Part shown: piece after piece, positions 35,899-45,094 of the stretch
Position numbering within the stretch: the first letter of the stretch is position 1
How the letters are laid out: each line of letters opens with the position of its first letter
Origin: Aureococcus anophagefferens
Taxonomy: Eukaryota; Sar; Pelagophyceae; Pelagomonadales; Pelagomonadaceae
Assembly (NCBI RefSeq): GCF_000186865.1
Contig: NW_008705571.1
Location: 1 to 64,000 of the forward strand
Direction: 5' to 3'
Length of the DNA: 64,000 bases
Made by a program: the position numbers and the translations under genes
The notes under the pieces: model-generated
Database searches by the model: none
What the model was told of the DNA's origin: nothing
The model's input: only the letters and a program-made list of their open reading frames with translations

Positions 35899-38388
35899 AT
35901 GGCCGATCCCTTCGCGTCGGCGGGCGACGCCTTCGCCGCCTTCGGGGCGCCGCCGCCGCCGCCGCCGCGGACGGACCGGCGCGCGACGCTGTCGCCGGGC
36001 TTCCCGCGGAGCCACCAGGCGCCGCCGCCGCCGCCGCCTCGGAGCGCGGCCCCGGCCTTCGGCGCCCGGTCGGCGCCGCCGCCGCGGCCCGCGAGCCCCC
36101 AGGGCTCGATCGCGCCGCCCGCGGCCGGCCCGCGGTGCGACCGGTCGGCGAGCGAGGGCATGTGGAGCCAGATCGACGCGTTCTCGTCCGGCGGCCGCGG
36201 GCGGCCGCCGGCGCGCCAGGCGCCGCCGCCGCCGAAGCGGCCCAGCGGCGCGGACTTGTTCCGGGGCGCCGGCCCCGTCGCCGCGCCGCCGCCGGACCGC
36301 GCGCCCGCGAACCCCTTCGCGCCGGGCGCCGCGAGCTCGCTGCCCGCGTCGTGGCTCCACGGCAGCGCGCCGGCGCAGCTGGGCCGGGCGCCGCCGCCGC
36401 CGCCGAACCCCTATAACGACACGCGGAGCCGCGCGAGCTCGTCCGTGTCGACCGTGGAGACGCTGCTCACGTCGCCGTTCGACGGCTTCGAGCGCCGGAG
36501 CCACAGCGACCCCTTCAACGCTTTGGACCGCCTCGGCGAGGTCGACTCGCCGCGGCCAAAGTCGGCGGAGACCATCTCGCCGTCGGCGGCGGCCGCGGCG
36601 TCGCAGTGGGCCGCGTCGCCCGCGGACCTCGACTTCGTCGGCATGAGCGTCGGGGCCGCGGCGCCGCCGCCGAACCCCTTCGGCGCGCCGAGCGCCGCGC
36701 CGAACCCCTTCGGCGCGTCGAACCCCTTCGACGCCACCCCCTCGTCGAGCTTCCCCGCGCGCAAGGCGTCCTGCGACTCCTTCGGCGAGCTCGGCGAGGA
36801 CGACTCGCCCGAGGCCGACGCGAAAAAAAGAAACAAGGAGAAGGAGCACAGCCTCCGCGAGCTGCTGTCCACCGAAGAGACCTACCGCGACATGCTCGCG
36901 ACCTTCGTCGAGCGGCTCCAGCGGCCCCTGGCCTGGTGCTGCGCGAGCGGCGCGCCGCCGCCGGACGCGCCGGAGCTCCGGAGCTGCCTCCCGGAGGCCG
37001 AGGACGCGCGGTGCCTCCACCGCGCGCTGGCCCCGCTGCCCGCGGAGGCGCTGCTGGCCATCTCCGAGGAATTGATCGTCGAGCTCCGGCGGCGCTGCGC
37101 GCCCTTCGACGCCGATCACACGCTAGTCGGGGGCGTCTTCGCGCATTTCGCGGATCGCCTCGCGGACGCGATGTGCACGTGGTACGACTGGCACGAGCGC
37201 GCGGACTGCGAGGTGCGCAAACTGGTCGAGAAGTCCATCGCGACGCGCGTCTTCGTCAAGCGCGCCGCGGACGACAAGCGCTGCAAGGACCACCAGGTCT
37301 CGAGCCTGCTGATCGCGCCGACGCAGCGCCTCGTGCGCCAGCTCCTCTTCCTCCAGCGCCTATCCAAAACCACGCCCGCGCACCACGCCGACAGCCAACC
37401 GTTGAAGGCCGCCGAGGCGACGTGGATCAAGACCCTGGAGGCCTGCAACGCCGTCGCGGGCGCGCACGCGATGCGGCGGCGCGCCGAGGCGATCGAGTCC
37501 GTGCTCGACGGCGCGCCGCGGAACGTGCTCGTGACGGCGCCGGGCCGCAAGCTCGCCCACGAGGGCGAGCTGACGAAGATCGGCGGGTCGACGGTGCGGC
37601 CCGACTACTTCTTCCTCTTCGAGACGCTGAGCTCGACGGAGCTGCTGCACACGTCCGCGCCCGACGCGCAGGGCCACTTCGCGTTCAAGCGCTTCCTCCG
37701 CGTGCTCCACGTCGAGGACGTGGAGCTCGGCAGCGGCGCCCACGAGGGCGGCGGCATCGACCGGAACCGCATCTACGCGCGCCGCGGGTCCATCGGCGGC
37801 CGCACGGCGACGTCGTCGGCCGCGGGCGGGTCCGCGCCGACGTGCGAGGAGGAGGACGGCGCGTCGCTGCTCCTGCGCGTCGTCGCGTCGGACCCGAGCG
37901 ACCCGAAGCATGGCCACGTCTACAGCCTCGGCGGCGAGCGCCAGGCCCTCGTGGAGTGGAAGTGCAAGATGACGAACGCGCTCGGCAAGTCGTCGTCCGA
38001 GTGGCGGCTCCGGTTCAAGGGCGACGTCCAGGTCCTCGGCGAGGCCTTCGCGACCTACGCGGCGGCCGAGGTCAAGGACCCGGCGCTGCGCAGCTGCTTC
38101 ATGTGGTTCTTCAGCGGCCGCTTCGGCGGCATGGTCGTCCGCGCGACGGCGGGCAAGAACCGGAGCGGCAAGCTCGAGTGGCACGAGGCCTACCGCGTCC
38201 AGTCCGTCGACGGCTCCCGCGTGCCGGCGTCGGCCCTCGTGAACAACGCGCGCCTGCGGAAGCGCGCGGCCCAGGGCGACGTCTTCCGCATCGTCGCGCG
38301 CGACCCGCAGACGAACGTCGAGAAGACGCTCGTCCTCGCGTCCGACGACAAGGACCTCATCGTCGAGCTCATGGCCGCGAAGCCCTAA
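35899..38388 (+). CDS. RhoGEF (DH-PH) with NPF/DPF endocytic motifs
   Basis: 829 residues, single exon. The N-terminal 300 residues are disordered, polyproline-rich and carry four NPF motifs (ANPFAPG, PNPFGAP, PNPFGAS, SNPFDAT) and two DPF motifs (MADPFAS, HSDPFNA): ligands for EH domains and AP-2 ear in known endocytic proteins. The DH domain follows at about 310-530 (LRELLSTEETYRDMLATFVE ... LIAPTQRLVRQLLFLQRL, the conserved QR-x-x-R-Y-x-L-L region), then a PH-like domain (HEGELTKIGGSTVRPDYFFL). The C-terminus (LRFKGDVQVLGEAFATYAAA ... FMWFFSGRFGGMVV) is not recognised. It would activate Rho/Rac-type GTPases at endocytic sites. Confidence 0.82.
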   Translation: MADPFASAGDAFAAFGAPPPPPPRTDRRATLSPGFPRSHQAPPPPPPRSAAPAFGARSAPPPRPASPQGSIAPPAAGPRCDRSASEGMWSQIDAFSSGGRGRPPARQAPPPPKRPSGADLFRGAGPVAAPPPDRAPANPFAPGAASSLPASWLHGSAPAQLGRAPPPPPNPYNDTRSRASSSVSTVETLLTSPFDGFERRSHSDPFNALDRLGEVDSPRPKSAETISPSAAAAASQWAASPADLDFVGMSVGAAAPPPNPFGAPSAAPNPFGASNPFDATPSSSFPARKASCDSFGELGEDDSPEADAKKRNKEKEHSLRELLSTEETYRDMLATFVERLQRPLAWCCASGAPPPDAPELRSCLPEAEDARCLHRALAPLPAEALLAISEELIVELRRRCAPFDADHTLVGGVFAHFADRLADAMCTWYDWHERADCEVRKLVEKSIATRVFVKRAADDKRCKDHQVSSLLIAPTQRLVRQLLFLQRLSKTTPAHHADSQPLKAAEATWIKTLEACNAVAGAHAMRRRAEAIESVLDGAPRNVLVTAPGRKLAHEGELTKIGGSTVRPDYFFLFETLSSTELLHTSAPDAQGHFAFKRFLRVLHVEDVELGSGAHEGGGIDRNRIYARRGSIGGRTATSSAAGGSAPTCEEEDGASLLLRVVASDPSDPKHGHVYSLGGERQALVEWKCKMTNALGKSSSEWRLRFKGDVQVLGEAFATYAAAEVKDPALRSCFMWFFSGRFGGMVVRATAGKNRSGKLEWHEAYRVQSVDGSRVPASALVNNARLRKRAAQGDVFRIVARDPQTNVEKTLVLASDDKDLIVELMAAKP

Positions 38389-38407
38389 AATCACATGTAG
38401 TATGCTT

Positions 38408-39793
38408 TTACATCAGGGCGCAGGCCTCGGCGCCCGCGGAGCTCGGGTCCTTGAGCCGCGTCGTCAGCCGCGCGGCGATGGCCGCGGCCGTCGCGTCGGG
38501 CTCGGGGCTCCAGATCTCCGTCGCGACGCGGCCCTTGCCCGCGGCCCGGACCTCGAAGGCCGACCCCCGGCAGTTGATGGGGTACTTCTCCAACAGCTGC
38601 TCGCAGCCCTCGGGCACGAAGAACGTCAGCCGGTGCGTGCCCCCGGGGAGCTCCTTCCGCGCGTAGGTGACCTTGAAGCGGTCGACCATGTCGGGCTTCG
38701 CCTGCTTCCGCGGCGCCGGCGGCGCGGCCGCTTCGCCGGGGCCGGGCAGCCGCGCGGCGAGCCAGCCCGCGAGCTTCTCGACCTGCGTCGACACGTTGAC
38801 CGCGCCCGAGACCTCGCCGTCGTCCTCGGGCGGCGCGTCCGCGGTCCACGAGTCCGCGGTCCCGCCGACGCTCTCGACCAGCTCCGCGAGCCGCGCCTCC
38901 GCGCTCGCCTCGGCGGGCGGCGGCTCGACGAGCTCCGGGCTCGCGGGCGCGTCCGCGTCGTCCTTGGACTCCGCGTAGCCCAGCGACGGCGCGCCGTCGG
39001 CGTCGCGCGGCGCCTCCTCGAGGAGCGGCAGCCGCGGCGCCTCGAGGCCCAGCGCGACGCGCGGCGGCTCGACGCCCCGCGTCTCCAGGGTTCGTAGACC
39101 TTCAAAAATCGCGTCGCTCTTGCCCATGCCCCGCCCGCCGAAGAGCGAGAAGTAGCCGCCGATGGCGACGTCGCTCCGCGTCGCCAGGTGGAGCGCGACG
39201 GCGCCTCCGCCGTCGAAGCCGCCCACGAAGACGCGCTCCGGCTCGATGCCGTCCTCCAGAGCCTTCCGGATCTGGCCGTAGGCGTCGCCGCAGGCCCTGT
39301 CGACCGTGGCGGGCCCGTAGTGCGTCGCGCCGACCTTGAGCTTCGACACGGCCGCGGACGTCGGGTAGACGACCTCGCAGCCCCGCGCGCCTAAAAACTC
39401 GTCGAACTGGCCGTCCCAGGCGAAGGCGTTGTTGAACTCGACCTGGGCGCCGGGGCCCGTGTCGCCCGCGCGGTGGAGCACGACGACGCGCGCCGTCGCC
39501 GGCCGCGCGACGCAGTCGCCGTTGCCGACGTCGCCGCCGACGGCGGCGAGCGGCGCCGCGGGCTCGTCGGCGACGTCGTCCGACCGCTTGCTCATGGGCT
39601 CGGGGATGGGCATGCCGTCGTCGAGCGGGTCCGACTTGAGCGTGTGCGCCGGCAGCGCGTCCGTCGGCGGCTCGGGGATGCCGGCCTTGGGCGCGTCGAC
39701 CTGCCGCAGCAGCGGCCGCTCCTTTTCGCGCGCGACGTCCCTCTCGTCGTCGCTGCTGTCGACGATGTTGTCCCACTTGCTGTAGTCGACCAT
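38408..39793 (-). CDS. Acyl-protein-thioesterase-like alpha/beta-hydrolase, nucleophile replaced (pseudoenzyme)
   Basis: 461 residues from ATG 39793. N-terminus VDYSKWDNIVDSSDDERDVA resembles the acidic DYSKWD...SDDE leader of HSP90 co-chaperones. The middle follows the carboxylesterase/APT fold: ARVVVLHRAGDTGPGAQVEF (HG-x-GD replaced by HRAGD), then GIEPERVFVGGFDGGGAVAL, where family members have GFSQGG. Serine is replaced by Asp (near residue 191), and the usual His end motif is lost. A C-terminal region (FKVTYARKELPGGTHRLTFF) is unrelated. Inference: a scaffold or lipid-binding pseudoenzyme, unless Asp acts as nucleophile as in haloalkane dehalogenases. It ends 19 bp from the RhoGEF stop. 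Confidence 0.65.
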   Translation of the reverse strand: MVDYSKWDNIVDSSDDERDVAREKERPLLRQVDAPKAGIPEPPTDALPAHTLKSDPLDDGMPIPEPMSKRSDDVADEPAAPLAAVGGDVGNGDCVARPATARVVVLHRAGDTGPGAQVEFNNAFAWDGQFDEFLGARGCEVVYPTSAAVSKLKVGATHYGPATVDRACGDAYGQIRKALEDGIEPERVFVGGFDGGGAVALHLATRSDVAIGGYFSLFGGRGMGKSDAIFEGLRTLETRGVEPPRVALGLEAPRLPLLEEAPRDADGAPSLGYAESKDDADAPASPELVEPPPAEASAEARLAELVESVGGTADSWTADAPPEDDGEVSGAVNVSTQVEKLAGWLAARLPGPGEAAAPPAPRKQAKPDMVDRFKVTYARKELPGGTHRLTFFVPEGCEQLLEKYPINCRGSAFEVRAAGKGRVATEIWSPEPDATAAAIAARLTTRLKDPSSAGAEACALM

Positions 39794-39970
39794 GGCGGTC
39801 GCTGGCGCTGCTCGCCTCGCTGGAGCGCGCTGCGACGACACGCAGCGGCCTCGACGCGAGCTCGTTTGGCTAGTGGCAAAATCGCTGAACTTGAGGGCCG
39901 CGTCGACCTATGCAGCCGCGCGGCTCCTCGGCGCTCAAAATCGCGCGCGTAAACGCGCCACGAATTCGTC

Positions 39971-40564
39971 ATGCTCGCCGCGGACAAGCTCCTGCTCAAG
40001 GGGCGCATCGCGCAAAAGTCTGTGGTCCTCAAGGAGAAGGAGTTCACGCTGCACCACCGCAACTTCACGACGGTGGGCACGCAGGCGGCGGTGCTCGCGG
40101 GCTTCAGCGTCACGGCGCTCGTCGAGTTCGGCGCGCCGCGCGAGTCGAACCGCGTCCTGCTGTTCTGCTTCTACGCGAGCCTCGTCTTCTCGCTGTCCAC
40201 GAACGTGCTCTGCGTGGGCAAGACGACGCTGCTCAGCGTCTTCGGCACGTCGCTGGCCATGCGGGGGCCCGACGGCGCCATGGTCTCCGCCGTCGACGGC
40301 ATGTACAACATGCGGCGCGACGTCTTCCTGCTCTTCAACGCGGGCATGTTCTCCGTGCTCTTCATGGGCATCTTCGGCGCGTGGATCCTCTTCGACGCGC
40401 TCGCGGCCGGCGCGATGACGCTCGTGCTCGGCGCGGGCATCTGGGCCATCGTGTCGAACCAGGGCCGCATCGTCGCGCTCTTCGACTTCGCGGAGGCGGA
40501 CGCGGTGCGCTTCGACGACATCTTCCGGGTCGTGCGCAACATCCGCATCCAGCCGCCCGCGTAA
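39971..40564 (+). CDS. Orai-like calcium channel subunit, paralogue 1
   Basis: 197 residues, four predicted membrane helices. TM1 GTQAAVLAGFSVTALVEFGA aligns with Orai TM1 (S-G-F-A-M-V-A-M-V-E), including the glutamate that forms the Ca selectivity filter. The rest: VLLFCFYASLVFSLSTNVLC, FLLFNAGMFSVLFMGIFGAW and MTLVLGAGIWAIVSNQGRIV. Shares strong similarity with the gene at 57204 (MLAADKLLL start, LKEKEF, MRGPDG-x-MV-x-AVDGMY). The coupling STIM partner cannot be seen. Stop lies 4 bp from the stop of the exonuclease on the other strand. Confidence 0.7.
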   Translation: MLAADKLLLKGRIAQKSVVLKEKEFTLHHRNFTTVGTQAAVLAGFSVTALVEFGAPRESNRVLLFCFYASLVFSLSTNVLCVGKTTLLSVFGTSLAMRGPDGAMVSAVDGMYNMRRDVFLLFNAGMFSVLFMGIFGAWILFDALAAGAMTLVLGAGIWAIVSNQGRIVALFDFAEADAVRFDDIFRVVRNIRIQPPA

Positions 40565-40568
40565 ATTA

Positions 40569-41552
40569 CTAGTAGGGATCGAGCTTGCGCTGCGCGGCGA
40601 TGACCTTCTTCCGGAAGGACGCGAAGGCGAACCGGTCCGCGTGGTCGATGAGCGCGGGCCAGGAGAAGGGCGGGAAGGCGAGCTCCGGCAGGGGCACGGC
40701 CTCGTTGAGGCCCACGAGCCGCCGGTCGACGCGGACGGCGGCGGGGTCGGCCCGGGCGATGGCGTCGGCCGCGCGCTTCGGCACCGCGCCGTCCGCGGCG
40801 GGCGCCTCCGCGAGGATCGTCTCGAGGTCGCCGAAGACCTCGAGCAGGGCGCAGGCCGCCTTGGGCCCGACGCCGCGGACGCCCTCGACGTTGTCGCTCT
40901 TGTCGCCGACGAGCGCGAGGTAGTCGCCGAGCTGTCCCGGCTCGACGCCGAACTTGGCGACGGGGTCCACGTACGCGCCCTTGGCGTCGAGCACGCGCAC
41001 GCCGTCGTAGGCCGCGAGCTGCAGCAGGTCCTTGTCGCCCGTCCAGACGTCGACGCCCTCGGCCGCGTGCTTCGCCGCGAGCGTCGCGATGACGTCGTCG
41101 GCCTCGTGGCCGTCGACCTTCGTCACCGCGGCCCCAAAGGCGACGGCGGCGTCGGCGCTGTCGGCCATCTGCGCGTAGAGCGCGTCGGGCGCCTTTTTGC
41201 GCTGGGCCTTGTAGGCCGGGCTCAAAGCCGTGCGCCAGTTGTCCTTGCCCCGGGGGTCGAGGCAGAAGACGATGCGCGCGCCGCGGACCGCGTAGGGCAG
41301 CGCGACCTTGAGCAGCGCGTTGGACACGCCGAGCGTCGCGCCGACGGGCGCGTCCTCGCTGCCGAGCGACGGCATGCCGTAGAAGCTCCGGTAGATCAAG
41401 TTCGTCCCGTCGATGAGCAGCCATTTCGCGGGCTCCGGCCCGGCGTCGTCCGCCGGCGCGGCGGCGCAGAGCGTCGTCGACGCGCGTTTCAGCGCGGGCG
41501 CCCGCGTCAGCGCGCGCGCCGCGGCGGCCAACAGCATGATCCTGGATAGCAT
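40569..41552 (-). CDS. 5'-3' exonuclease / flap nuclease, PolA-N-terminal type, probably organellar
   Basis: 327 residues, ATG 41552. The leader MLSRIMLLAAAARALTRAPALKRA suggests organelle import. The PIN-like nuclease core contains LLIDGTNLIYRSFYG, KAQRKKAP, DGHEADDVIATLA, WTGDKDLLQL and GDKSDNVEGVRGVGPKAACA (metal-binding Asp residues plus helix-hairpin-helix), as in the 5' nuclease domain of bacterial DNA polymerase I. No polymerase domain follows, so it is a stand-alone enzyme for removing primers or flaps in mitochondrial or plastid DNA replication and repair. Confidence 0.88.
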   Translation of the reverse strand: MLSRIMLLAAAARALTRAPALKRASTTLCAAAPADDAGPEPAKWLLIDGTNLIYRSFYGMPSLGSEDAPVGATLGVSNALLKVALPYAVRGARIVFCLDPRGKDNWRTALSPAYKAQRKKAPDALYAQMADSADAAVAFGAAVTKVDGHEADDVIATLAAKHAAEGVDVWTGDKDLLQLAAYDGVRVLDAKGAYVDPVAKFGVEPGQLGDYLALVGDKSDNVEGVRGVGPKAACALLEVFGDLETILAEAPAADGAVPKRAADAIARADPAAVRVDRRLVGLNEAVPLPELAFPPFSWPALIDHADRFAFASFRKKVIAAQRKLDPY

Positions 41553-41724
41553 GCGCTTCGTCTAGTTGCGCTGCAGCTGGGTCGCCATCAGCTCTTGGTG
41601 CTCAGGTCAGTGATGCACTCACAATGCACACGTTGGCGCTCGAGCTCCTCGATGGGGGCGCTGCCTTCGGGGCTGCCGCCGCCGTGAGGCGGCCCTGTAA
41701 CACACTCCACTAAAAAAGGCGATC

Positions 41725-44249
41725 ATGTCGCAGCAGCACAAGTACGCCGAGACGTACCGCATCGACGTGGGCACGGACGCGATGATGCGGCGCATGCAGG
41801 CCATGGTCGCCTACAACACGATGCGCCAGGACGGCGAGGTCTCCGGGGCGAACCTGCTGGTGAAGCGCAAGTACTCGCGGAAGCACGTCGAGCGGAACGT
41901 CGACTCGCTGAACCCGAAGAAGAACAAGGACATGACGTACTACGAGTACGGCTGCTCGACGGACGGCCTCCGCGAGGATCTGGGCGTCGCGAACTACCAC
42001 GAGGATCAAAAGAACCGCGAGGAGATGCAGTGGTCCAACGAGATCCACCGCGAGGAGGACGACGACGACGAGCACCGCTACCAGCTGAAGCGGAGCCTGG
42101 AGGAGGTGAAGATCCGGTGCCGAATTCAACCACTGGTTTGGGTGGTCCTGACCAAACTTGAGAATTCTCTAGCTCGGTCAAATCGAAGTCGATTCGGCTG
42201 ATTTTTGGACGAATCGATTGCTCTCGTCGAGTTCTCGAAGCACGGCCGAAGAGATTTTGTCGAAACTGTCGCGTACGCTCACATTGAAGTCGAGTTGAAT
42301 ATTTGAATTCGGCACAGGTGAAGATCCGGTGCCACCCGTTCATGAAGCACGAGATCAACCACCGGAGCATTCGCGCGCAGATGCCCGGCTGGGACCCCTT
42401 CGTCTTCGCGCAGAACCTGCTGGACGTCGAGGCGGAGAAGATGGTCTTCCTACGGCAGGAAACCACGAACAAGAAGCGCACGCGGAAGATGATGGTGCAG
42501 ACGCGCGTCTGCCTCGACCTCCAGCGGCCGGGCCCCGTGCAGCTGAGCACCGTCGACTACGCGAAGCACCTGGCCAAGTCCGAGGGGTTGACGCTGAACG
42601 AGTGGTGCAAGGAGCAGGACCAGAAGGTGGACCGGCAGATGGAGCGCGACCGGCTGAAGCTTCTGGAGCAGCAGCGCAAGGCGCAGGCCGAGGCGTCGGA
42701 CCCGCGGCCCGACTTCGACCTGCTGCGCGCGGGCGAGATCGCCATCATCAACGCGCGCTGCGGCTCCAACGCCGTGGACCTCGCGAAGCGGCGCTGGCTG
42801 CGGAAGATGACGCCGTACCGGAGGGGCCGCGACATGGCGACGCTCGTGTCGATGATGGCGCTCCGGTCCCAGGGCTTCGGCATCGTCCACAAGGAGCAGG
42901 ACGTCGTCTGGATCGAGACGGAGCTGCTCATGGGCGGCGAGCGCGTCACGGAGGACAGGGACCGGCTCCTCGAGCTCGGCGTCACCCACGTCTTAAAATG
43001 CCAGCCCGCGTACCCGAACCAGTTCGGCGAGGACTTCATCTACTGCCGCGCGTTCGTCAACGACAAGGAGTCCGTGCGCCAGGACGTGCTGCGCGTCGAG
43101 TACGCCATGGGCCTCCAGTTCGCCGTCGAGGCCCTGAACCTCGGCGGCCGCGTGCTCGTGACGTGTCCGTCGGGCTGCCGCTGCTCCGCGGCCGCGGTGA
43201 TCTGCCTCCTCATGATGCGGCGGGGCATGCGCCTCTCCACGGCGGCGCAGCTCGTCAAGCTCCACGAGCCGGACATGAAGATCACGCGGTCTCTAGCGCT
43301 CTTTTTGAGCCTCTACGAGATCGAGCTCCACCACGAGACGTCCGTGAAGCGGAACAAGCACTTCACGAACCCGTCGCTGAAGCAGCTCGTCGAAGAACTG
43401 GAGCTCGACGTCGCCCTGCCCTGGCCCCTGCCCCTGCTCATGCTCGCGGGCGAGACGGTCATCCCGGACCCCTACGCGTTCTGGTACGGCAAGCCCAAGA
43501 CGGACAAGCGGTCCTGCCTCCGGAAGTGGTGCTGCTGCTGCTTCTGGACGAGCCCCTGCACGCTCGCCTGGCGCGCCTTCCGCCGCGTCGTGCGCAAACT
43601 CACGGTCAAGGCGCCCGAGGTCGACGCGCTCGCGGCGCTCGACGAGGGCTCCGTCGCGTCCGCGGGCACCGTCGTCTCCGCGGGCGCCGTCGCCTTCGAC
43701 GAGATGTCCCTCACGTCGGAGACGTCCCAGCTCACGGAGGGCGCCGTCGACGGCGGGTCCGTGCTCGACGGCCTCGGCGCGACGCTCGCGGCGGAGACGA
43801 AGCAGTCGCGCGCGTCGCGGCGGCGCGCGGCGAAGCGCTCGCAGCTCAAAGCGCGGACGATCAACGTCGCGGCCAAGCCCGGCGGCGCCGAGGACCGCGA
43901 GCGCCGCGACTCCGCGTCGTCGATCATCACGCTCGACCCGGCGATCCCCGAGGACGCCGAGGCGAAGCCGCCGCCGTCGCCGGAGAAGCCCGCGGCCGAG
44001 GACGCGTCCGTCGGCTCCAAGGGCTCCAAGGGCTCCAAGGGCTCCAAGGGCTCCAAGGACACGCAGGGCTCCAAGGTCTCGACGCGCTCCGCGAAGAACG
44101 CGGGCATGTTCGCCTCGTCCGTGCCCGAGGGCATGTTCGACAAGCCCGCCGAGGGCAAGAAGCGGAAGAAGACGCTCGTGCAGCAGGCCCTCCGGCTCCT
44201 GCCCAAGCGCCAGACGCACCGCGAGCGCCAGATCACGATCACCTACTAA
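41725..44249 (+). CDS. Dual-specificity-phosphatase-like protein with altered active site
   Basis: Exons 41725-42105 and 42318-44249 give 770 residues; the intron is introner B2. The N-terminal 300 residues are charged (HEDQKNREEMQWSNEIHREE, VDRQMERDRLKLLEQQRKA). A DSP-like fold spans about 390-510: DRDRLLELGVTHVLKCQPAY, then NLGGRVLVTCPSGCRCSAAA, which occupies the position of the HC-x5-R loop. Here His is Thr and Arg is one residue too close to Cys, so phosphatase activity is doubtful. A Cys-rich KWCCCCFWTSPC patch suggests palmitoylation, and a GSK repeat region and basic tail follow. It could be a phospho-binding pseudophosphatase at membranes. Confidence 0.7.
42106..42317 (+). mobile_element. 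Introner element, family B (copy B2), acting as intron
   Basis: The 212-bp intron runs GTGAAG...GGCACAG. The flanking direct repeat is 18 bp (AGGTGAAGATCCGGTGCC at 42104-42121 and 42316-42333), longer than the 8 bp of the other copies. Inverted ends GTGCCGAATTCAA / TTGAATTCGGCAC are variant family B termini. Removing it joins SLEE to VKIRCHPF in phase 0. The interior matches copy B3 at 62599 in the same orientation relative to the gene. Confidence 0.9.
44013..44075 (+). repeat. 9-bp coding microsatellite (GSK)n
   Basis: Five perfect copies of GGCTCCAAG (44013-44057), a spacer codon run, then a sixth copy at 44067. Encodes a Gly-Ser-Lys repeat in the phosphatase-like protein. Confidence 0.9.
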
Positions 44250-44385
44250 AAACTGTTGTTGTTGTTTATGTTCGTTTGTTCGTGTGCTTCCGGGGGACGC
44301 TGGTGGGCTCGCATGAGGCTTGCAGGCGTCGCGGCGACTTCAACGACGCGTATTTACCTCTCGGTTGGCGAGTTGCAGTCAGACG

Positions 44386-44832
44386 ATGATGCGATCGGTG
44401 CTTGCCCTCCTGGCGCTCGCGTCCGCGAGCGGCCTGTCGCGACGAACAGGCGCGCTGGCCGTGCGCGGCGGCAACAGCTGAGCCCCGAAGGCGAAGGCGC
44501 CGCTTTCGCCGAAGAGCAAGACGAAGAAGAAGGTCGAGCTCGCGGAGAAGCCCCTGGCGCCCAAGGTGAAGAAGGCGCGCCTGTCCAAGGACCTCGAGGG
44601 CAAGCTCGCGGCGCGGAAGAAGCGGGGCGCCTTCGGCACGCTCGTGCTCATGGTCCGCGCGTTCTGGGGCTCGCTCCTCGACCCGTCGTACACGCTCGTC
44701 AAGACGAAGAAGTCGAACGTCCACTCCATCTACGACAACGGCGCCGGCGGCCCCGCGCGGCCCCACATCGCCTCGGCGGGCGCCGACGTGCCGACGAGCT
44801 TCGGCTCCTCGGGCGGCGGCGGCTGAGGCTAG
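44386..44832 (+). CDS. SelK-like selenoprotein ending GGGG-Sec-Gly
   Basis: 148 codons from ATG 44386. The C-terminus SFGSSGGGG is followed by TGA (44824-44826), GGC and TAG, giving the GG-U-G(R) ending typical of selenoprotein K; a SECIS lies 160 nt downstream. The body is basic (SPKSKTKKKVELAEKPLAPK), then a single hydrophobic segment AFGTLVLMVRAFWGSLL and YDNGAGGPARP, also SelK-like; SelK acts in the ER membrane in protein quality control. A problem remains: the leader MMRSVLALLALASASGLSRR is in frame but separated by another TGA at 44479-44481. That could be a second Sec, lie in a very short GC-AG or GT-AG intron (about 39 nt), or be an error. The C-terminal Sec call is firmer than the N-terminus. 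Confidence 0.68.
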
Positions 44833-44963
44833 GAACCGCGCGAGACGCACCGTCTCGCGCGAGCGACGGACGAGGCGCGAGCGACGAGCGCCGGCCGAGG
44901 CGGTGCGTGATGACGGCGCCCCCGCTCTCCAGCGCGGGCGCGCCCGAAACGCTCCTCGGCCGG

Positions 44964-45050
44964 TCCCCGCGGCGGAGGCGACACCAGATGACGGCGCGGC
45001 CGGGAACGTAGGATCCCGGCCGCGCCCGAGCCGTCGCCCCGACCAGGACC
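44964..45050 (+). promoter_or_regulatory. SECIS element in the 3' UTR of the SelK-like gene
   Basis: ATGA at 44988-44991; stem GGCGCGGCCGGG (44993-45004) pairs perfectly with CCCGGCCGCGCC (45015-45026); the apical loop starts with AA (45005-45006); CGAG follows at 45027-45030. Outside the core a lower helix GGCGAC/GTCGCC forms with a short internal loop. Distance from the C-terminal UGA is 164 nt, within the usual range. Confidence 0.87.
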
Positions 45051-45094
45051 GCTCCGCCACGTCCACACCCCCCCCTGGGCACCTAACAGCGACG

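Noticed and set aside
35106..36161. Minus-strand open frame of 351 codons upstream of and overlapping the RhoGEF gene
   Set aside because: The 5' half is antisense to the polyproline coding region and low complexity; the rest has no recognisable domain or conserved signal.
44910..44948. Second SECIS-like hairpin with ATGA and CGAA flanks
   Set aside because: The stem has a mismatch and the apical loop lacks the unpaired AA (it has CC, which only a few SECIS elements use), so it is mentioned only as a possible accessory element.
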